From Halotalea alkalilenta (GTDB lineage: Bacteria > Pseudomonadota > Gammaproteobacteria > Pseudomonadales > Halomonadaceae): DNA of 64,000 nucleotides. Every line of letters begins with the position of its first letter. The first letter of the stretch is position 1. Position numbers and translations under genes: made by a program. Location: NCBI RefSeq assembly GCF_001648175.1, contig NZ_CP015243.1:3720001-3784000 (forward strand), given 5' to 3'. Shown here one piece after another: positions 9,866 to 17,618 of the stretch. Under the pieces are notes generated by a model. The model saw nothing but the letters and a program-made list of their open reading frames with translations, was not told the DNA's origin and did no database searches.

Positions 9866-11449
9866 TCAGAGCTGGGGACCGGCGGCCTCGATCCGCGGGT
9901 CGACGCTCTTGAAGCGGGCGAAATTGTCACGAAAGCGAGTAGCGAGCTGCTTTGCCTGGGCCTCGAAGGCAGGCGTATCGTCCCAGGCCTCGCGCGGATC
10001 GAGCAGTCGGGGATCGACCCCCTCCACCGCCACCGGAACATCCAGATTGATCCCTGGCAGATGCCGGGTCTCGGCCTGGTCGAGTTCACCGCTCTGGATC
10101 GCGCGAATCACCGCTCGGGTCACGGGAATGCTGAAGCGCTTCCCCCCTTGTCCATAGGCCCCTCCGGTCCAACCGGTATTGACCAGATAGACCTGGGTGC
10201 CGAACGCTTCGAGACGCTTGATCAACAGATCGGCATAGACCCGCGGCGGACGGGCGAAGAACGGCGCGCCGAAGCAGGTCGAAAAGGTTGCCTCGAGCCC
10301 GGAGGTGGAGCCGATCTCGGTGGAACCGACCTTGGCCGTGTAGCCGGAAAGGAAATGGTAGGCGGCGGCCTCGTTGGAGAGTCGCGCCACCGGCGGCAGC
10401 ACCCCGGTCATATCGCAGGTCAAGAACACGATCGAGCTCGGCTCGGGGCCACGGTTCTCGGGTACGCGCCGCTCGACGTGCTCCAACGGGTAGGCGGCGC
10501 GACCGTTCTGCGACAGCCGGGTATCGGCGTAGTCGGGCACCCGGTGCTCGTCGAGTACCACGTTCTCGAGCACCGTACCGAAGCGGATCGCGTTCCAGAT
10601 GATCGGCTCGTTCTGCTCCGACAGGTCGATCGTCTTGGCGTAGCAGCCGCCTTCGAAATTGAATACCCCACCCGGGGCCCAACCGTGCTCGTCGTCACCG
10701 ATCAGGTAGCGCTCGGGATCGGCGGACAGCGTGGTCTTGCCGGTGCCGGAGAGACCGAAGAACAGCGTGGTGCGACCGTCCTGGCCGACGTTGGCGCTGC
10801 AGTGCATCGGCAGCACGTCCTGCTCGGGCAGGAGGTAGTTGAGCACCGAGAACATCGCCTTCTTGATCTCGCCGGCATAGCGCATCCCGGCGAGCAGCAC
10901 CCTGCGGCCGGCGAAATCGATGATCGTGGTGGCCTCGGAGCGGGTGCCGTCTCGCTCCGGCTCACAGACGAACCAGGGCGCGCTGTGGATCGTCCACTCC
11001 GGCTTGCCCATAGGGTTGTAGGCCTCGGGGCGCACGAACATGGTATTCGCGAAGAGCGCGTGCCAGGCGTTCTCGGCCACCACCCGAACCGGCTGGTAGT
11101 GGTTTTCGTCGGCACCGACATGCAGCGTGCAAACGAAGTTCTCACGCTCACCGAGATAGCTCTCCACCCGCCCCCACAGCGCTTCGAAGCGGGTCGAATC
11201 GAAGGGTTGATTGACCTCGCCCCAGTCGATCAGCGCGCGCGAACCAGGCTCGTCGACGATGAAGCGATCCTTGGGCGAGCGTCCGGTGCGAGCGCCGGTC
11301 TCGGCGGTCAACGCGCCATTGGCGGCGAGGCGGGTTTCACCGCGTGCGAGCGACAGCTCGATCAGCTCAGTGGCACAGGGATTGAGCCGCACCCGATGGC
11401 GTGGGTCGTACTGCACCGAGAAGGTGGATTTCGACTGTTCGATGGTCAT
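9866..11449 (-). CDS. pckA: Phosphoenolpyruvate carboxykinase (ATP)
   Basis: Converts oxaloacetate and ATP to phosphoenolpyruvate, CO2 and ADP, the entry step of gluconeogenesis. The 527-residue product contains the kinase-1a P-loop [10 protein letters not shown] at about 231-240, the metal-binding LIGDDEHGW just after it, the RSPKDRF substrate-binding arginine region near 58-63, and YTAKVGSTE near the C-terminal third. It starts [16 protein letters not shown]. Its place downstream of hslO and hslR mirrors the hslR-hslO-pckA order of enterobacteria and Pseudomonas, except that a lipoprotein gene intervenes. A strong hairpin terminator follows. Confidence 0.97.
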   Translation of the reverse strand: MTIEQSKSTFSVQYDPRHRVRLNPCATELIELSLARGETRLAANGALTAETGARTGRSPKDRFIVDEPGSRALIDWGEVNQPFDSTRFEALWGRVESYLGERENFVCTLHVGADENHYQPVRVVAENAWHALFANTMFVRPEAYNPMGKPEWTIHSAPWFVCEPERDGTRSEATTIIDFAGRRVLLAGMRYAGEIKKAMFSVLNYLLPEQDVLPMHCSANVGQDGRTTLFFGLSGTGKTTLSADPERYLIGDDEHGWAPGGVFNFEGGCYAKTIDLSEQNEPIIWNAIRFGTVLENVVLDEHRVPDYADTRLSQNGRAAYPLEHVERRVPENRGPEPSSIVFLTCDMTGVLPPVARLSNEAAAYHFLSGYTAKVGSTEIGSTSGLEATFSTCFGAPFFARPPRVYADLLIKRLEAFGTQVYLVNTGWTGGAYGQGGKRFSIPVTRAVIRAIQSGELDQAETRHLPGINLDVPVAVEGVDPRLLDPREAWDDTPAFEAQAKQLATRFRDNFARFKSVDPRIEAAGPQL

Positions 11450-11887
11450 GGCATTAGGTGGCGAAAAGCCGCTCTCTCTCGTTGGCCAGCCTCTTAGGGC
11501 CAGGCTTCAGTTATCGGCACGCACGTACGGGAACGGCGTCTCCCCGTCGCACTGACCTGGGCGGTGCTCCACACGGCTGTTCAAGCACCTAGGCCAGCCA
11601 GTATGTCAAAAAGCAATCGAGGGTAAAATCCCTTTCAGCACCGATATTTACGATGAATGAAAGTCTACTTTCGTCTAGCCCGAAGAGCGTATCGAGACAG
11701 CACCCTTACGTCTCTTTCGGAGTTTTATTACCACTTTTCGATGCGACGAAGGTCGATAGAGTAAGTCTCGATCACCCTTTCGCTGCAACATCAGCCTCCA
11801 TTCCTCCCCCGGCGGGCCGACATTCCCCGCAGCGCTTGCCGGTACGGAGCGGACGAAACTGGGATGTCTTAGTAAGTACTTCTAGGT
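11450..11887. promoter_or_regulatory. Region upstream of pckA, no gene seen
   Basis: About 440 bases between pckA and the lipoprotein gene, both on the minus strand. The middle (about 11600-11770) is clearly more A+T-rich than the coding DNA around it. On the minus strand a perfect -35-like TTGACA lies at 11604-11609, about 155 bases upstream of pckA, but the matching -10 (around 11581-11586) is poor. A plus-strand open frame at 11653-12048 lacks a ribosome binding site and runs into the oppositely oriented lipoprotein gene. The region most likely holds pckA control sequences. Confidence 0.4.
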
Positions 11888-12346
11888 TCAAGGCAGGCAT
11901 TCTGGTACCACCGGCCCTTCTTCACATGCCGAGGGGTTACTTGCCGTGCGGCGGCAGAACTCAACGTCCTTCTTGGCCTGGCAATAATTGCTATCCAGGC
12001 GCCGCTCGACGCTTCGCGAGGTGGGAGCCGCATCGGGTTGGCAAGTAGCCAGATGAGGTTGTGCTGCGCACATACGATGGCTCGGCTGGGGGGCCTTGAA
12101 GCCTGCTGCCTGCATGCAATTCTCTGCTGCTGCCAATTGATCGGGTGTGCGCGGATCCAGTGGTGGTCGTGCCGGTGAGCTGGGGCTGGCCATGCCGCAC
12201 TCCAGCAGGGCTTTCTTCACCTCGAGTTGGGAGGCGCCTGGCTTTGCCCAGAGCAGATAAGAGTCCGGTACGGGTTGGAAGGGTGGAGTACTGCCGCAGG
12301 CTGTCAGGCTGATGGCGCAGAATAGGCCTGCAAATAGAAGTCGCAT
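11888..12346 (-). CDS. Cysteine-rich lipoprotein of unknown function
   Basis: A 152-residue product with a type II signal peptide: MRLLFAGLFCAISLTAC, lipobox LTAC with the lipidated cysteine at 17. The mature part is about 135 residues, proline-rich, and carries eight further cysteines (in ECG, NCM, MCA, TCQ, YCQ, FCR, ACE, ECL), an even number suited to four disulfides in the periplasm. A segment SYLLWAKPGASQLEVKKALLECG resembles short repeats seen in other small lipoproteins, but I do not recognise the family. The ATG at 12344-12346 was chosen because GAGAGG lies six bases before it; in-frame Met codons further upstream lack a site and would push the lipobox away from the N-terminus. It splits the otherwise conserved hslO-pckA pair. 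Confidence 0.75.
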   Translation of the reverse strand: MRLLFAGLFCAISLTACGSTPPFQPVPDSYLLWAKPGASQLEVKKALLECGMASPSSPARPPLDPRTPDQLAAAENCMQAAGFKAPQPSHRMCAAQPHLATCQPDAAPTSRSVERRLDSNYCQAKKDVEFCRRTASNPSACEEGPVVPECLP

Positions 12347-12453
12347 AACGAGCCTCTCGCTGAGGATGGTCATATTGGTTTTTGTAGATGGGTACTTTTC
12401 ATTCATCCATGGCGAAACGTAGTTTGTTAGCCGGTAGCGATAGTTCTGGGATG

Positions 12454-12477
12454 CTGCTCGCCGTATACGGCGAGCAG
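12454..12477. repeat. Perfect 24-base palindrome
   Basis: CTGCTCGCCGTA followed at once by its reverse complement TACGGCGAGCAG, with no loop. It lies between hslO and the lipoprotein gene, five bases from a second hairpin. It could be a protein-binding dyad or part of a double terminator. No T-run follows on either strand. Confidence 0.6.
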
Positions 12478-12482
12478 TCTGA

Positions 12483-12505
12483 AGCCCGCGCTAAATGCGC
12501 GGGCT
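12483..12505 (-). terminator. Hairpin downstream of hslO
   Basis: A nine-base perfect stem (12483-12491 AGCCCGCGC with 12497-12505 GCGCGGGCT) and a five-base A+T loop, 23 bases past the hslO stop on the minus strand. There is no T-tract, so termination is probable from position and stability only. Confidence 0.5.
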
Positions 12506-12527
12506 CGATGACTCGTTCGGCGAACGA

Positions 12528-13430
12528 TCAGTGCAAGGTCGGGGAAGGTGCATCGGGGCGCTGGATCAGCTCCTCGACATCCGCGGCGCTGAACACGTAG
12601 TGCGTGTTGCAGAAGTGGCAGTGGGTATCGATGCGCCCCTGTTCGGCGACCGCCGAGCGCAGCTCCTCGGCGCCGAGCCGATGCAGCGCCTGGGCGAAGC
12701 GTTCACGCGAGCAGGTGCAGCCGAAGGCGAGCGGTGACGGCTCGAACAGCCGGGCGCGCTCCTCATGAAACAGCCGATAAAGCACCTGCTCGGGCGCAAG
12801 CTCCAGCAGCTCCTCGCTGGTGATGGTCTCGGCCAGCGCGTTGATCCGATCCCATGCGTCCATATCCGGCTGGCGGCCGTCCTCGGGCAGTTTTTGAACC
12901 AGCAGCCCTGCGGCGCGGCGCTCGCCCGCAGCGAGCCAGAGCCGGGTCGGCAGCTGCTCGGAACGCGCGAAATACTCCTCCAGGCAGCCGCTCAAGGTCG
13001 CTTGATCGAGTGCGACGATCCCTTGGTAACGCTGCCCGCCACGTGGATCGAGGGTGATCACCACCTGCCCCGTACCGACCAGCGAGGACAGGCTCGCATC
13101 GTCGAGCGCTACCAGCGCCTGCTCATCGAAGCGTGCGATCGCGCGCAGCCGCTGCGCGATCTCGGTGCCGCCGGGATTCGATTCGGCCATCAGCAGCGAA
13201 AGCGGCCCATCGCCGCGCACTTCGAGACTGAGCACGCCATCGAGCTTGATCGTCGCAGTGAGCAGCGCGCAGGCCGCGAGCAGCTCGCCGAGCAGGCGCT
13301 CGACCGGCGCGGGATAATCGTGGCGGGAGAGCGTGCTCTGATAGCTGTCTTCGAGCTGCACCAGCTCACCGCGTACCTGGGTATCGTCGAACAGGAAACG
13401 CTGCAGCCGATCGGATTCGGATTGAGTCAT
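12528..13430 (-). CDS. hslO: Redox-regulated chaperone Hsp33
   Basis: Cytoplasmic holdase activated by oxidative unfolding of its C-terminal zinc domain. The 300-residue product begins [22 protein letters not shown] and has [13 protein letters not shown] in the N-terminal domain. The full redox switch is present: Cys238 and Cys240 (GCTCSRERF), then Cys271 and Cys274 ([10 protein letters not shown]), the C-X-C...C-X2-C zinc site. The ATG at 13428-13430 gives the family-like start. An in-frame ATG 15 bases upstream (MDFLP...) is possible because neither has a strong ribosome binding site. hslR is directly upstream on the same strand, forming the usual hslRO heat-shock pair. Confidence 0.95.
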   Translation of the reverse strand: MTQSESDRLQRFLFDDTQVRGELVQLEDSYQSTLSRHDYPAPVERLLGELLAACALLTATIKLDGVLSLEVRGDGPLSLLMAESNPGGTEIAQRLRAIARFDEQALVALDDASLSSLVGTGQVVITLDPRGGQRYQGIVALDQATLSGCLEEYFARSEQLPTRLWLAAGERRAAGLLVQKLPEDGRQPDMDAWDRINALAETITSEELLELAPEQVLYRLFHEERARLFEPSPLAFGCTCSRERFAQALHRLGAEELRSAVAEQGRIDTHCHFCNTHYVFSAADVEELIQRPDAPSPTLH

Positions 13431-13539
13431 CGGTAAAAAATCCATCGAGGGCGCCGCGCGAGCGAGCGCGGGCGCGATAGCCTTGGAAAGTCCACGCCCG
13501 GCGTGGACGCGCGCAGAGAACACCGGCAGGCACGGGGTT

Positions 13540-13929
13540 TCAGTCGTCGAACCCTTGGCGCTGGAAGCGATGGATCTCGCGGCGAGACTTCTTGTCCGGC
13601 CGATGCGGCGGCGCCTGCATGCTCTGGTGCGCAAGCTTGCGATTTTGCGCCTCGCGTTCGCGACGCTCGCGGCTGGCCGGCGTCTCGGTGTAGAGCGTGC
13701 GCGCGTGGTCCGCACCACGGCGCTGGTCGCTCAGCGCCAGCACCTCGATCTCGAGGGTGTCCCACCCCTGGGTCACCTTGAGCCGCGCACCCGCAGCCAC
13801 CTGCTTGCTGGTCTTGGCACGCTCGCCATCGTAGTGGACCTTGCCGCCCTCTATCGCCTTCTTCGCCAGTGCCCGGGTCTTGAACAAGCGCGCAGCCCAC
13901 AGCCATTTGTCGAGTCGAACCTGATCCAT
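13540..13929 (-). CDS. hslR: Ribosome-associated heat shock protein Hsp15
   Basis: S4-domain RNA-binding protein that rescues stalled 50S subunits still carrying nascent chains. The 129-residue product opens [35 protein letters not shown], the S4 fold signature, followed by a basic C-terminal tail ([18 protein letters not shown]). Two ATG codons lie in tandem at 13930-13932 and 13927-13929. AGGAG upstream gives better spacing (five bases) to the second, which was taken. It is divergent from nudE and upstream of hslO, the same arrangement as in E. coli. Confidence 0.94.
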   Translation of the reverse strand: MDQVRLDKWLWAARLFKTRALAKKAIEGGKVHYDGERAKTSKQVAAGARLKVTQGWDTLEIEVLALSDQRRGADHARTLYTETPASRERREREAQNRKLAHQSMQAPPHRPDKKSRREIHRFQRQGFDD

Positions 13930-14115
13930 CATTGCTCCTCTCGTCGCCGAACCGGCCGGCGTCTGGGTTGAGGATCAAGATGGGGGCGAAGTCACAATTC
14001 ACCAAGAGCAACGCCGCAAGCAGTGGACAATCGCTCGCCCAAGGCTAAGGATGGAACCTAGCATGGCGCGCGCGATCCGAGGAAACGTGCGCCCATCGCG
14101 CGACCTGCCGAGGAT

Positions 14116-14724
14116 ATGGCCATGCCCACCGACAAACCGACCATCATCGCCCGGCGCGAGCTCGCCCGCTCACGCCTGTTCTGCATCGAGGAGCTCGATC
14201 TGCGCTTCTCCAACGGCGAGCGGCGCACCTTCGAGCGTCTGCGCAGTTCGGGGGGCTTCAGCGCGGTAATGATCGTGGCGATGCCCGACCCCGAGCACGT
14301 CCTGCTGGTACGAGAGTACGCCGCTGGGTTCGAGCGCCACCTGCTCGGATTGCCCAAGGGTTCCATCGACCCGGGCGAGGACATGATCTCCGCGGCCAAT
14401 CGCGAGCTCAAGGAGGAGTGCGGCTTCGGCGCGCGTTCGATCGAACCGCTCACCGAACTGAGCATCGCGCCCAACTACATGGCCCATCGAATCACCGTGG
14501 TCCTCGCCACCGGCCTTTATCCCGAACGCCTCCCGGGCGACGAGCCCGAACCGCTCGAGGTGGTTCGCTTTCGCCTCGACCAGCTCGATCAACTGCTCAA
14601 CCGCGACGACTTCCACGAAGCACGCAGCATCGCGGCGCTCTACATGGCGCGTGACTACCTCGACAACCTCTCAGGCTACGACATCACCGGATCGCACGCG
14701 GACGACACCCCGCTGCCGTGGTGA
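14116..14724 (+). CDS. nudE: ADP compounds hydrolase NudE (Nudix)
   Basis: Nudix hydrolase acting on ADP-ribose, NADH, Ap3A and related ADP compounds. The 202-residue product has an N-terminal strand domain (IIARRELARSRLFCIEELDLRFSNGE), the REYAAGFERHLLGLPKGSID substrate segment, and a complete Nudix box at 82-104 (GSIDPGEDMISAANRELKEECGFG). Its neighbours hslR and hslO match the E. coli nudE-hslR-hslO region and support the subfamily name over other ADP-ribose pyrophosphatases. The second Met (14122) is an alternative start, two codons in. It converges on hmuV with only six bases between. Confidence 0.88.
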   Translation: MAMPTDKPTIIARRELARSRLFCIEELDLRFSNGERRTFERLRSSGGFSAVMIVAMPDPEHVLLVREYAAGFERHLLGLPKGSIDPGEDMISAANRELKEECGFGARSIEPLTELSIAPNYMAHRITVVLATGLYPERLPGDEPEPLEVVRFRLDQLDQLLNRDDFHEARSIAALYMARDYLDNLSGYDITGSHADDTPLPW

Positions 14725-14730
14725 TGTCAG

Positions 14731-15480
14731 CTACCGCCGCAAGCGCAGGCGCGGCCGTTCATCGCACAGGCTGATCTCCAGCTCGACGTCGAACACTTCG
14801 GCGATCCCGCCATTGGCGAATACTTCCCGCGGGCTGCCGCTGGCCACGCGCGCGCCATCGCGCAACAGCCAGAGCCGGTCGCAGTAGGTGGCGGCAAGGT
14901 TGAGATCGTGCAGCACGCAGACCACTCCCATCCCGCGTTCACGGGCCAGCCGCTGCAGAAGGCGCATCAAACGCTGCTGATGACCGATATCGAGGGCACT
15001 GTTCGGCTCGTCCAGCAGCAGCAGACGCGTAAGCGCCTTATCACCCTCCAGCGCATCCAGCTGGCACAGCGCTCGGGCGATCATCACTCGCTGGCGTTCG
15101 CCACCGGACAGGCCACCGATGCCTCGTGCCTCGAAAGCTTCGAGCTCGAGCGCATGGATCGCACGGGCAATGCCATCGCTGGTGCCGCCGCCCAGCCCCA
15201 GGAACTCGGATACCCGCCAGTCGAACGCCGGCGCCTCCGCCTGGGCAACCAGCGCACGCCGGCGCGCCAGGACCGCAGGGTCGTGGTCGGCGAGCGCCAC
15301 CCCGTCGAAAAGGACTCGCCCCCGGGACGGAGCGCGATAGCCAGAGAGCAGCGAGATCAGCGTGCTCTTGCCCGCGCCATTAGGGCCGATCACACCAAGC
15401 AACTCGCCCGGCGCCAGGCGATCGGTGATCGCCGCAAGGCGCGGCGTGGTGTCGAGGCAGGCTTCTTCGAGGGTCAACAT
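14731..15480 (-). CDS. hmuV: Haem ABC transporter, ATP-binding protein HmuV
   Basis: ATPase that powers haem import through HmuU. The 249-residue product has Walker A GPNGAGKS (32-39), the Q-loop glutamine in ALVAQ (80), the signature LSGGE (124-128), Walker B LLLLDEP (153-159) and the switch histidine in VLHDLN. A short loop LDALEGDKALTR between signature and Walker B, and the N-terminus MLTLEEACLD, are HmuV-like. It lies nine bases after hmuU and is the last gene of the hmuTUV operon. The family also serves cobalamin and siderophores; haem is favoured by HmuT and by the adjacent receptor. Confidence 0.88.
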   Translation of the reverse strand: MLTLEEACLDTTPRLAAITDRLAPGELLGVIGPNGAGKSTLISLLSGYRAPSRGRVLFDGVALADHDPAVLARRRALVAQAEAPAFDWRVSEFLGLGGGTSDGIARAIHALELEAFEARGIGGLSGGERQRVMIARALCQLDALEGDKALTRLLLLDEPNSALDIGHQQRLMRLLQRLARERGMGVVCVLHDLNLAATYCDRLWLLRDGARVASGSPREVFANGGIAEVFDVELEISLCDERPRLRLRR

Positions 15481-15489
15481 CGATGTTCG

Positions 15490-16503
15490 CTACTCCATCG
15501 CAGTACGGCGCCGACGCAGCAGCAGCCACAAAAAGTAAGGACCACCAAGCAGACTGGTCAAAAGCCCCACCGGCACCTCCGCGGGCGACATCATCGTCCG
15601 CGCCAGGGTGTCGGCGACCACCAACAGCAGCGCGCCGCCCACCATCGACGCCGGCAGCAGCAAGCGGTGGCCCGGCCCTAGCCATAGCCTGAGCACATGG
15701 GGCACGAGCAGGCCGATGAAGCCGATGATTCCCGCCAGGGCGACGCTCGCCCCCACCCCCAGGGAGACCGCGAGGATCACTCGGCGACGCAGCGACTGCG
15801 CATCGAGGCCGGCGGCGTGCGCGGTCAGCTCGCCGAGCTGCAGCAGGTCAAGACCACGCGCGCAGCGGGCGAGCCCTAGCAGCGCCAGCGGCAGCAGCAC
15901 CATCGCGGCAAGGGTCGCAGGCCATAGCGCATGGGCAAGGCTCCCCATCCCCCAAAGACTCAGCTGGCGCAGCTGCTCGTCGCTGGCGATGAAGGCAAGA
16001 AGCCCTCCCCCGGCACCGGCGATCACATTGATCGCCAGTCCCGCGAGCAGTAGGGTCACCACCGCCTCACGGCCTTGATAGCGCCGACCGATCTGGAACA
16101 CCAGCGCGCTGACCACTAACGCGCCGATGAAGCCGGCGAGGAACTGCGCATAGAGGCCGAGCGGCCCAGCCAATCCCCCACCGAGGACGATCAGCGCCGC
16201 GACCGCGAGCCCGGCACCGTTGGCCAGCCCCAGCAGGGTCGGATCGGCGAGCGGATTGCGAAACAGCCCCTGCATCGCAGCGCCACCGGCGGCCAGCATC
16301 GCCCCGATCAGCACGCCGAGCAGCAGCCGCGGCAGGCGCAGTTGCCACCACACCTGCCAGCCGAGCGCATCCGGCCAGTCGCCGAACAGCAGCCGGGGCG
16401 ACAGGCCGATCACCCCGCTGCTGGCACCGATCATCAATGCCAGCGCGAGCAGACCGAGCAGCAGCATTACTTTCGCCTCGGGCTTGGCCTGCCCACCGCT
16501 CAT
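15490..16503 (-). CDS. hmuU: Haem ABC transporter permease HmuU (FecCD family)
   Basis: Inner-membrane channel of the haem importer, 337 residues with about nine or ten hydrophobic segments. FecCD-family landmarks are RLPRLLLGVLIGAMLAAGGAAMQGLFRNPLADPTLLG (60-95), AGIIGFIGLLVPHVLRLWLGPGH and the C-terminal GGPYFLWLLLRR. The ATG at 16501-16503 overlaps the hmuT stop (ATGA), which fixes the start. The first 50 codons of the longer open frame are antisense to nothing useful and overlap hmuT. It works as a dimer with two HmuV subunits. Confidence 0.9.
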   Translation of the reverse strand: MSGGQAKPEAKVMLLLGLLALALMIGASSGVIGLSPRLLFGDWPDALGWQVWWQLRLPRLLLGVLIGAMLAAGGAAMQGLFRNPLADPTLLGLANGAGLAVAALIVLGGGLAGPLGLYAQFLAGFIGALVVSALVFQIGRRYQGREAVVTLLLAGLAINVIAGAGGGLLAFIASDEQLRQLSLWGMGSLAHALWPATLAAMVLLPLALLGLARCARGLDLLQLGELTAHAAGLDAQSLRRRVILAVSLGVGASVALAGIIGFIGLLVPHVLRLWLGPGHRLLLPASMVGGALLLVVADTLARTMMSPAEVPVGLLTSLLGGPYFLWLLLRRRRTAME

Positions 16504-17348
16504 CCGCCGGCCTCCTCGTCGGCCAGCGCTGCGTGGAGCGCCAGGATCGCCGCGGGCGTGCGCGGCCCGAAGCCGAGCAAGGCCTGCTCGTCGATCTCGA
16601 TATAGCGCCGCTCGCGTCCCGCGGGGGTCATTCCGATACCCGGCATGCGCCACAGCGCCTCCTCGCCGCCCAGCGCTTCGAGACCGATGCGCGAGATCAG
16701 CACCACCTCGGGCGCGAGCGCCACCAGCGCTTCACCACCCACTCGCTTGTAGCCGGAAAACTCGGGCCGCCAGTCGAGCCCGGCGAGGCGCATCGCGGCA
16801 TCCGCCGAGTTGCCTCGGCCCGCCACCATCGGCGCACCGCCGTGGCCGAGAATGAACAGCGCACGCGCGTCGAGCGGCGCTAGGCCCTCGACCCGCGCAC
16901 GCTGCTCGTCGATACGTGCGATCAGCTCCTCACCCTGGGCTTTTGCATCGAGCGCGGTGGCGACCTGCCGGACCTTGCGCTCCAGCGCGTCGAAATCCTG
17001 CCCAGCGTCGATGCGCACCACCTCGACTCCGCTCGCCTCGAGCTGGGCGAGCGTCTCGCGCGGCTGCGCCGCGTCGCTGACCAGCAGCCGCCGGGCACCG
17101 AGCGAAAGCACGCTCTCCGCCGAGAGCCTGCGCAGATAACCGACCGACGGCAGCAGCGCGATCTCAGCGGGATAGACGCCGGTGTCGTCGCGGCCCACCA
17201 GCACCTCCGCGCGCCCCAGTTCGGCCACGATCTCGGCGACATCGCCACCGATGACCACGGTGTCTGCGGCCGCCCAAGCGAAGCGGACACCGCCCAGCAA
17301 ACCGAACAGCAGCAGCACGGCGACGACCCTGCATTGCAGCCTTTTCAT
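16500..17348 (-). CDS. hmuT: Periplasmic haem-binding protein HmuT
   Basis: Captures haem in the periplasm and delivers it to HmuUV. The 282-residue product has a cleavable signal peptide (MKRLQCRVVAVLLLFGLL...FAWA-A) followed by VVIGGDVAEIVAELG and LLPSVGYLRRLSAESVLSLG. Tyr71 in PSVGY sits where PhuT and ShuT carry the haem-ligating tyrosine, which is why haem is preferred over other FecB-like ligands. The ATG at 17346-17348 follows AGGGG by about eight bases. The upstream in-frame ATG would bury the signal peptide. It is the first gene of the operon and divergent from the TonB-dependent receptor. Confidence 0.86.
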   Translation of the reverse strand: MKRLQCRVVAVLLLFGLLGGVRFAWAAADTVVIGGDVAEIVAELGRAEVLVGRDDTGVYPAEIALLPSVGYLRRLSAESVLSLGARRLLVSDAAQPRETLAQLEASGVEVVRIDAGQDFDALERKVRQVATALDAKAQGEELIARIDEQRARVEGLAPLDARALFILGHGGAPMVAGRGNSADAAMRLAGLDWRPEFSGYKRVGGEALVALAPEVVLISRIGLEALGGEEALWRMPGIGMTPAGRERRYIEIDEQALLGFGPRTPAAILALHAALADEEAGG

Positions 17349-17541
17349 TTTAAATCCCCTCTGCTCATCGCGGACTCCGTGCAAGAAAAACACCAACTTC
17401 AAGAAAATTTCGCGCACACGACAGCCTTCGCCCGGGCATCGAGCCTGATCGATGGTGGTATGCCGGACAGGCGCCCTCCTAATGCTGGGTTTTGGACCCT
17501 ATGCGGACGTAGCGCAGGAATGCGAACGACATTAGAATACC

Positions 17542-17560
17542 AATGACAATAAATATCATT
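17542..17560. promoter_or_regulatory. Candidate Fur box
   Basis: AATGACAATAAATATCATT is an imperfect dyad close to the Fur consensus (GATAATGATAATCATTATC). It is in the A+T-rich stretch 59 bases before the TonB-dependent receptor and about 200 bases before hmuT. Iron control of both divergent units would be expected for haem uptake. Confidence 0.6.
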
Positions 17561-17618
17561 AAAAAACGATCCTCGAACCTTTCGCCATATAACATTCAAG
17601 GGCACCCAACCAGCCATC

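Noticed and set aside
11653..12048. 131-codon plus-strand open frame before the lipoprotein gene
   Set aside because: No ribosome binding site, odd composition, and its second half overlaps the oppositely oriented lipoprotein gene, which has a real lipobox.
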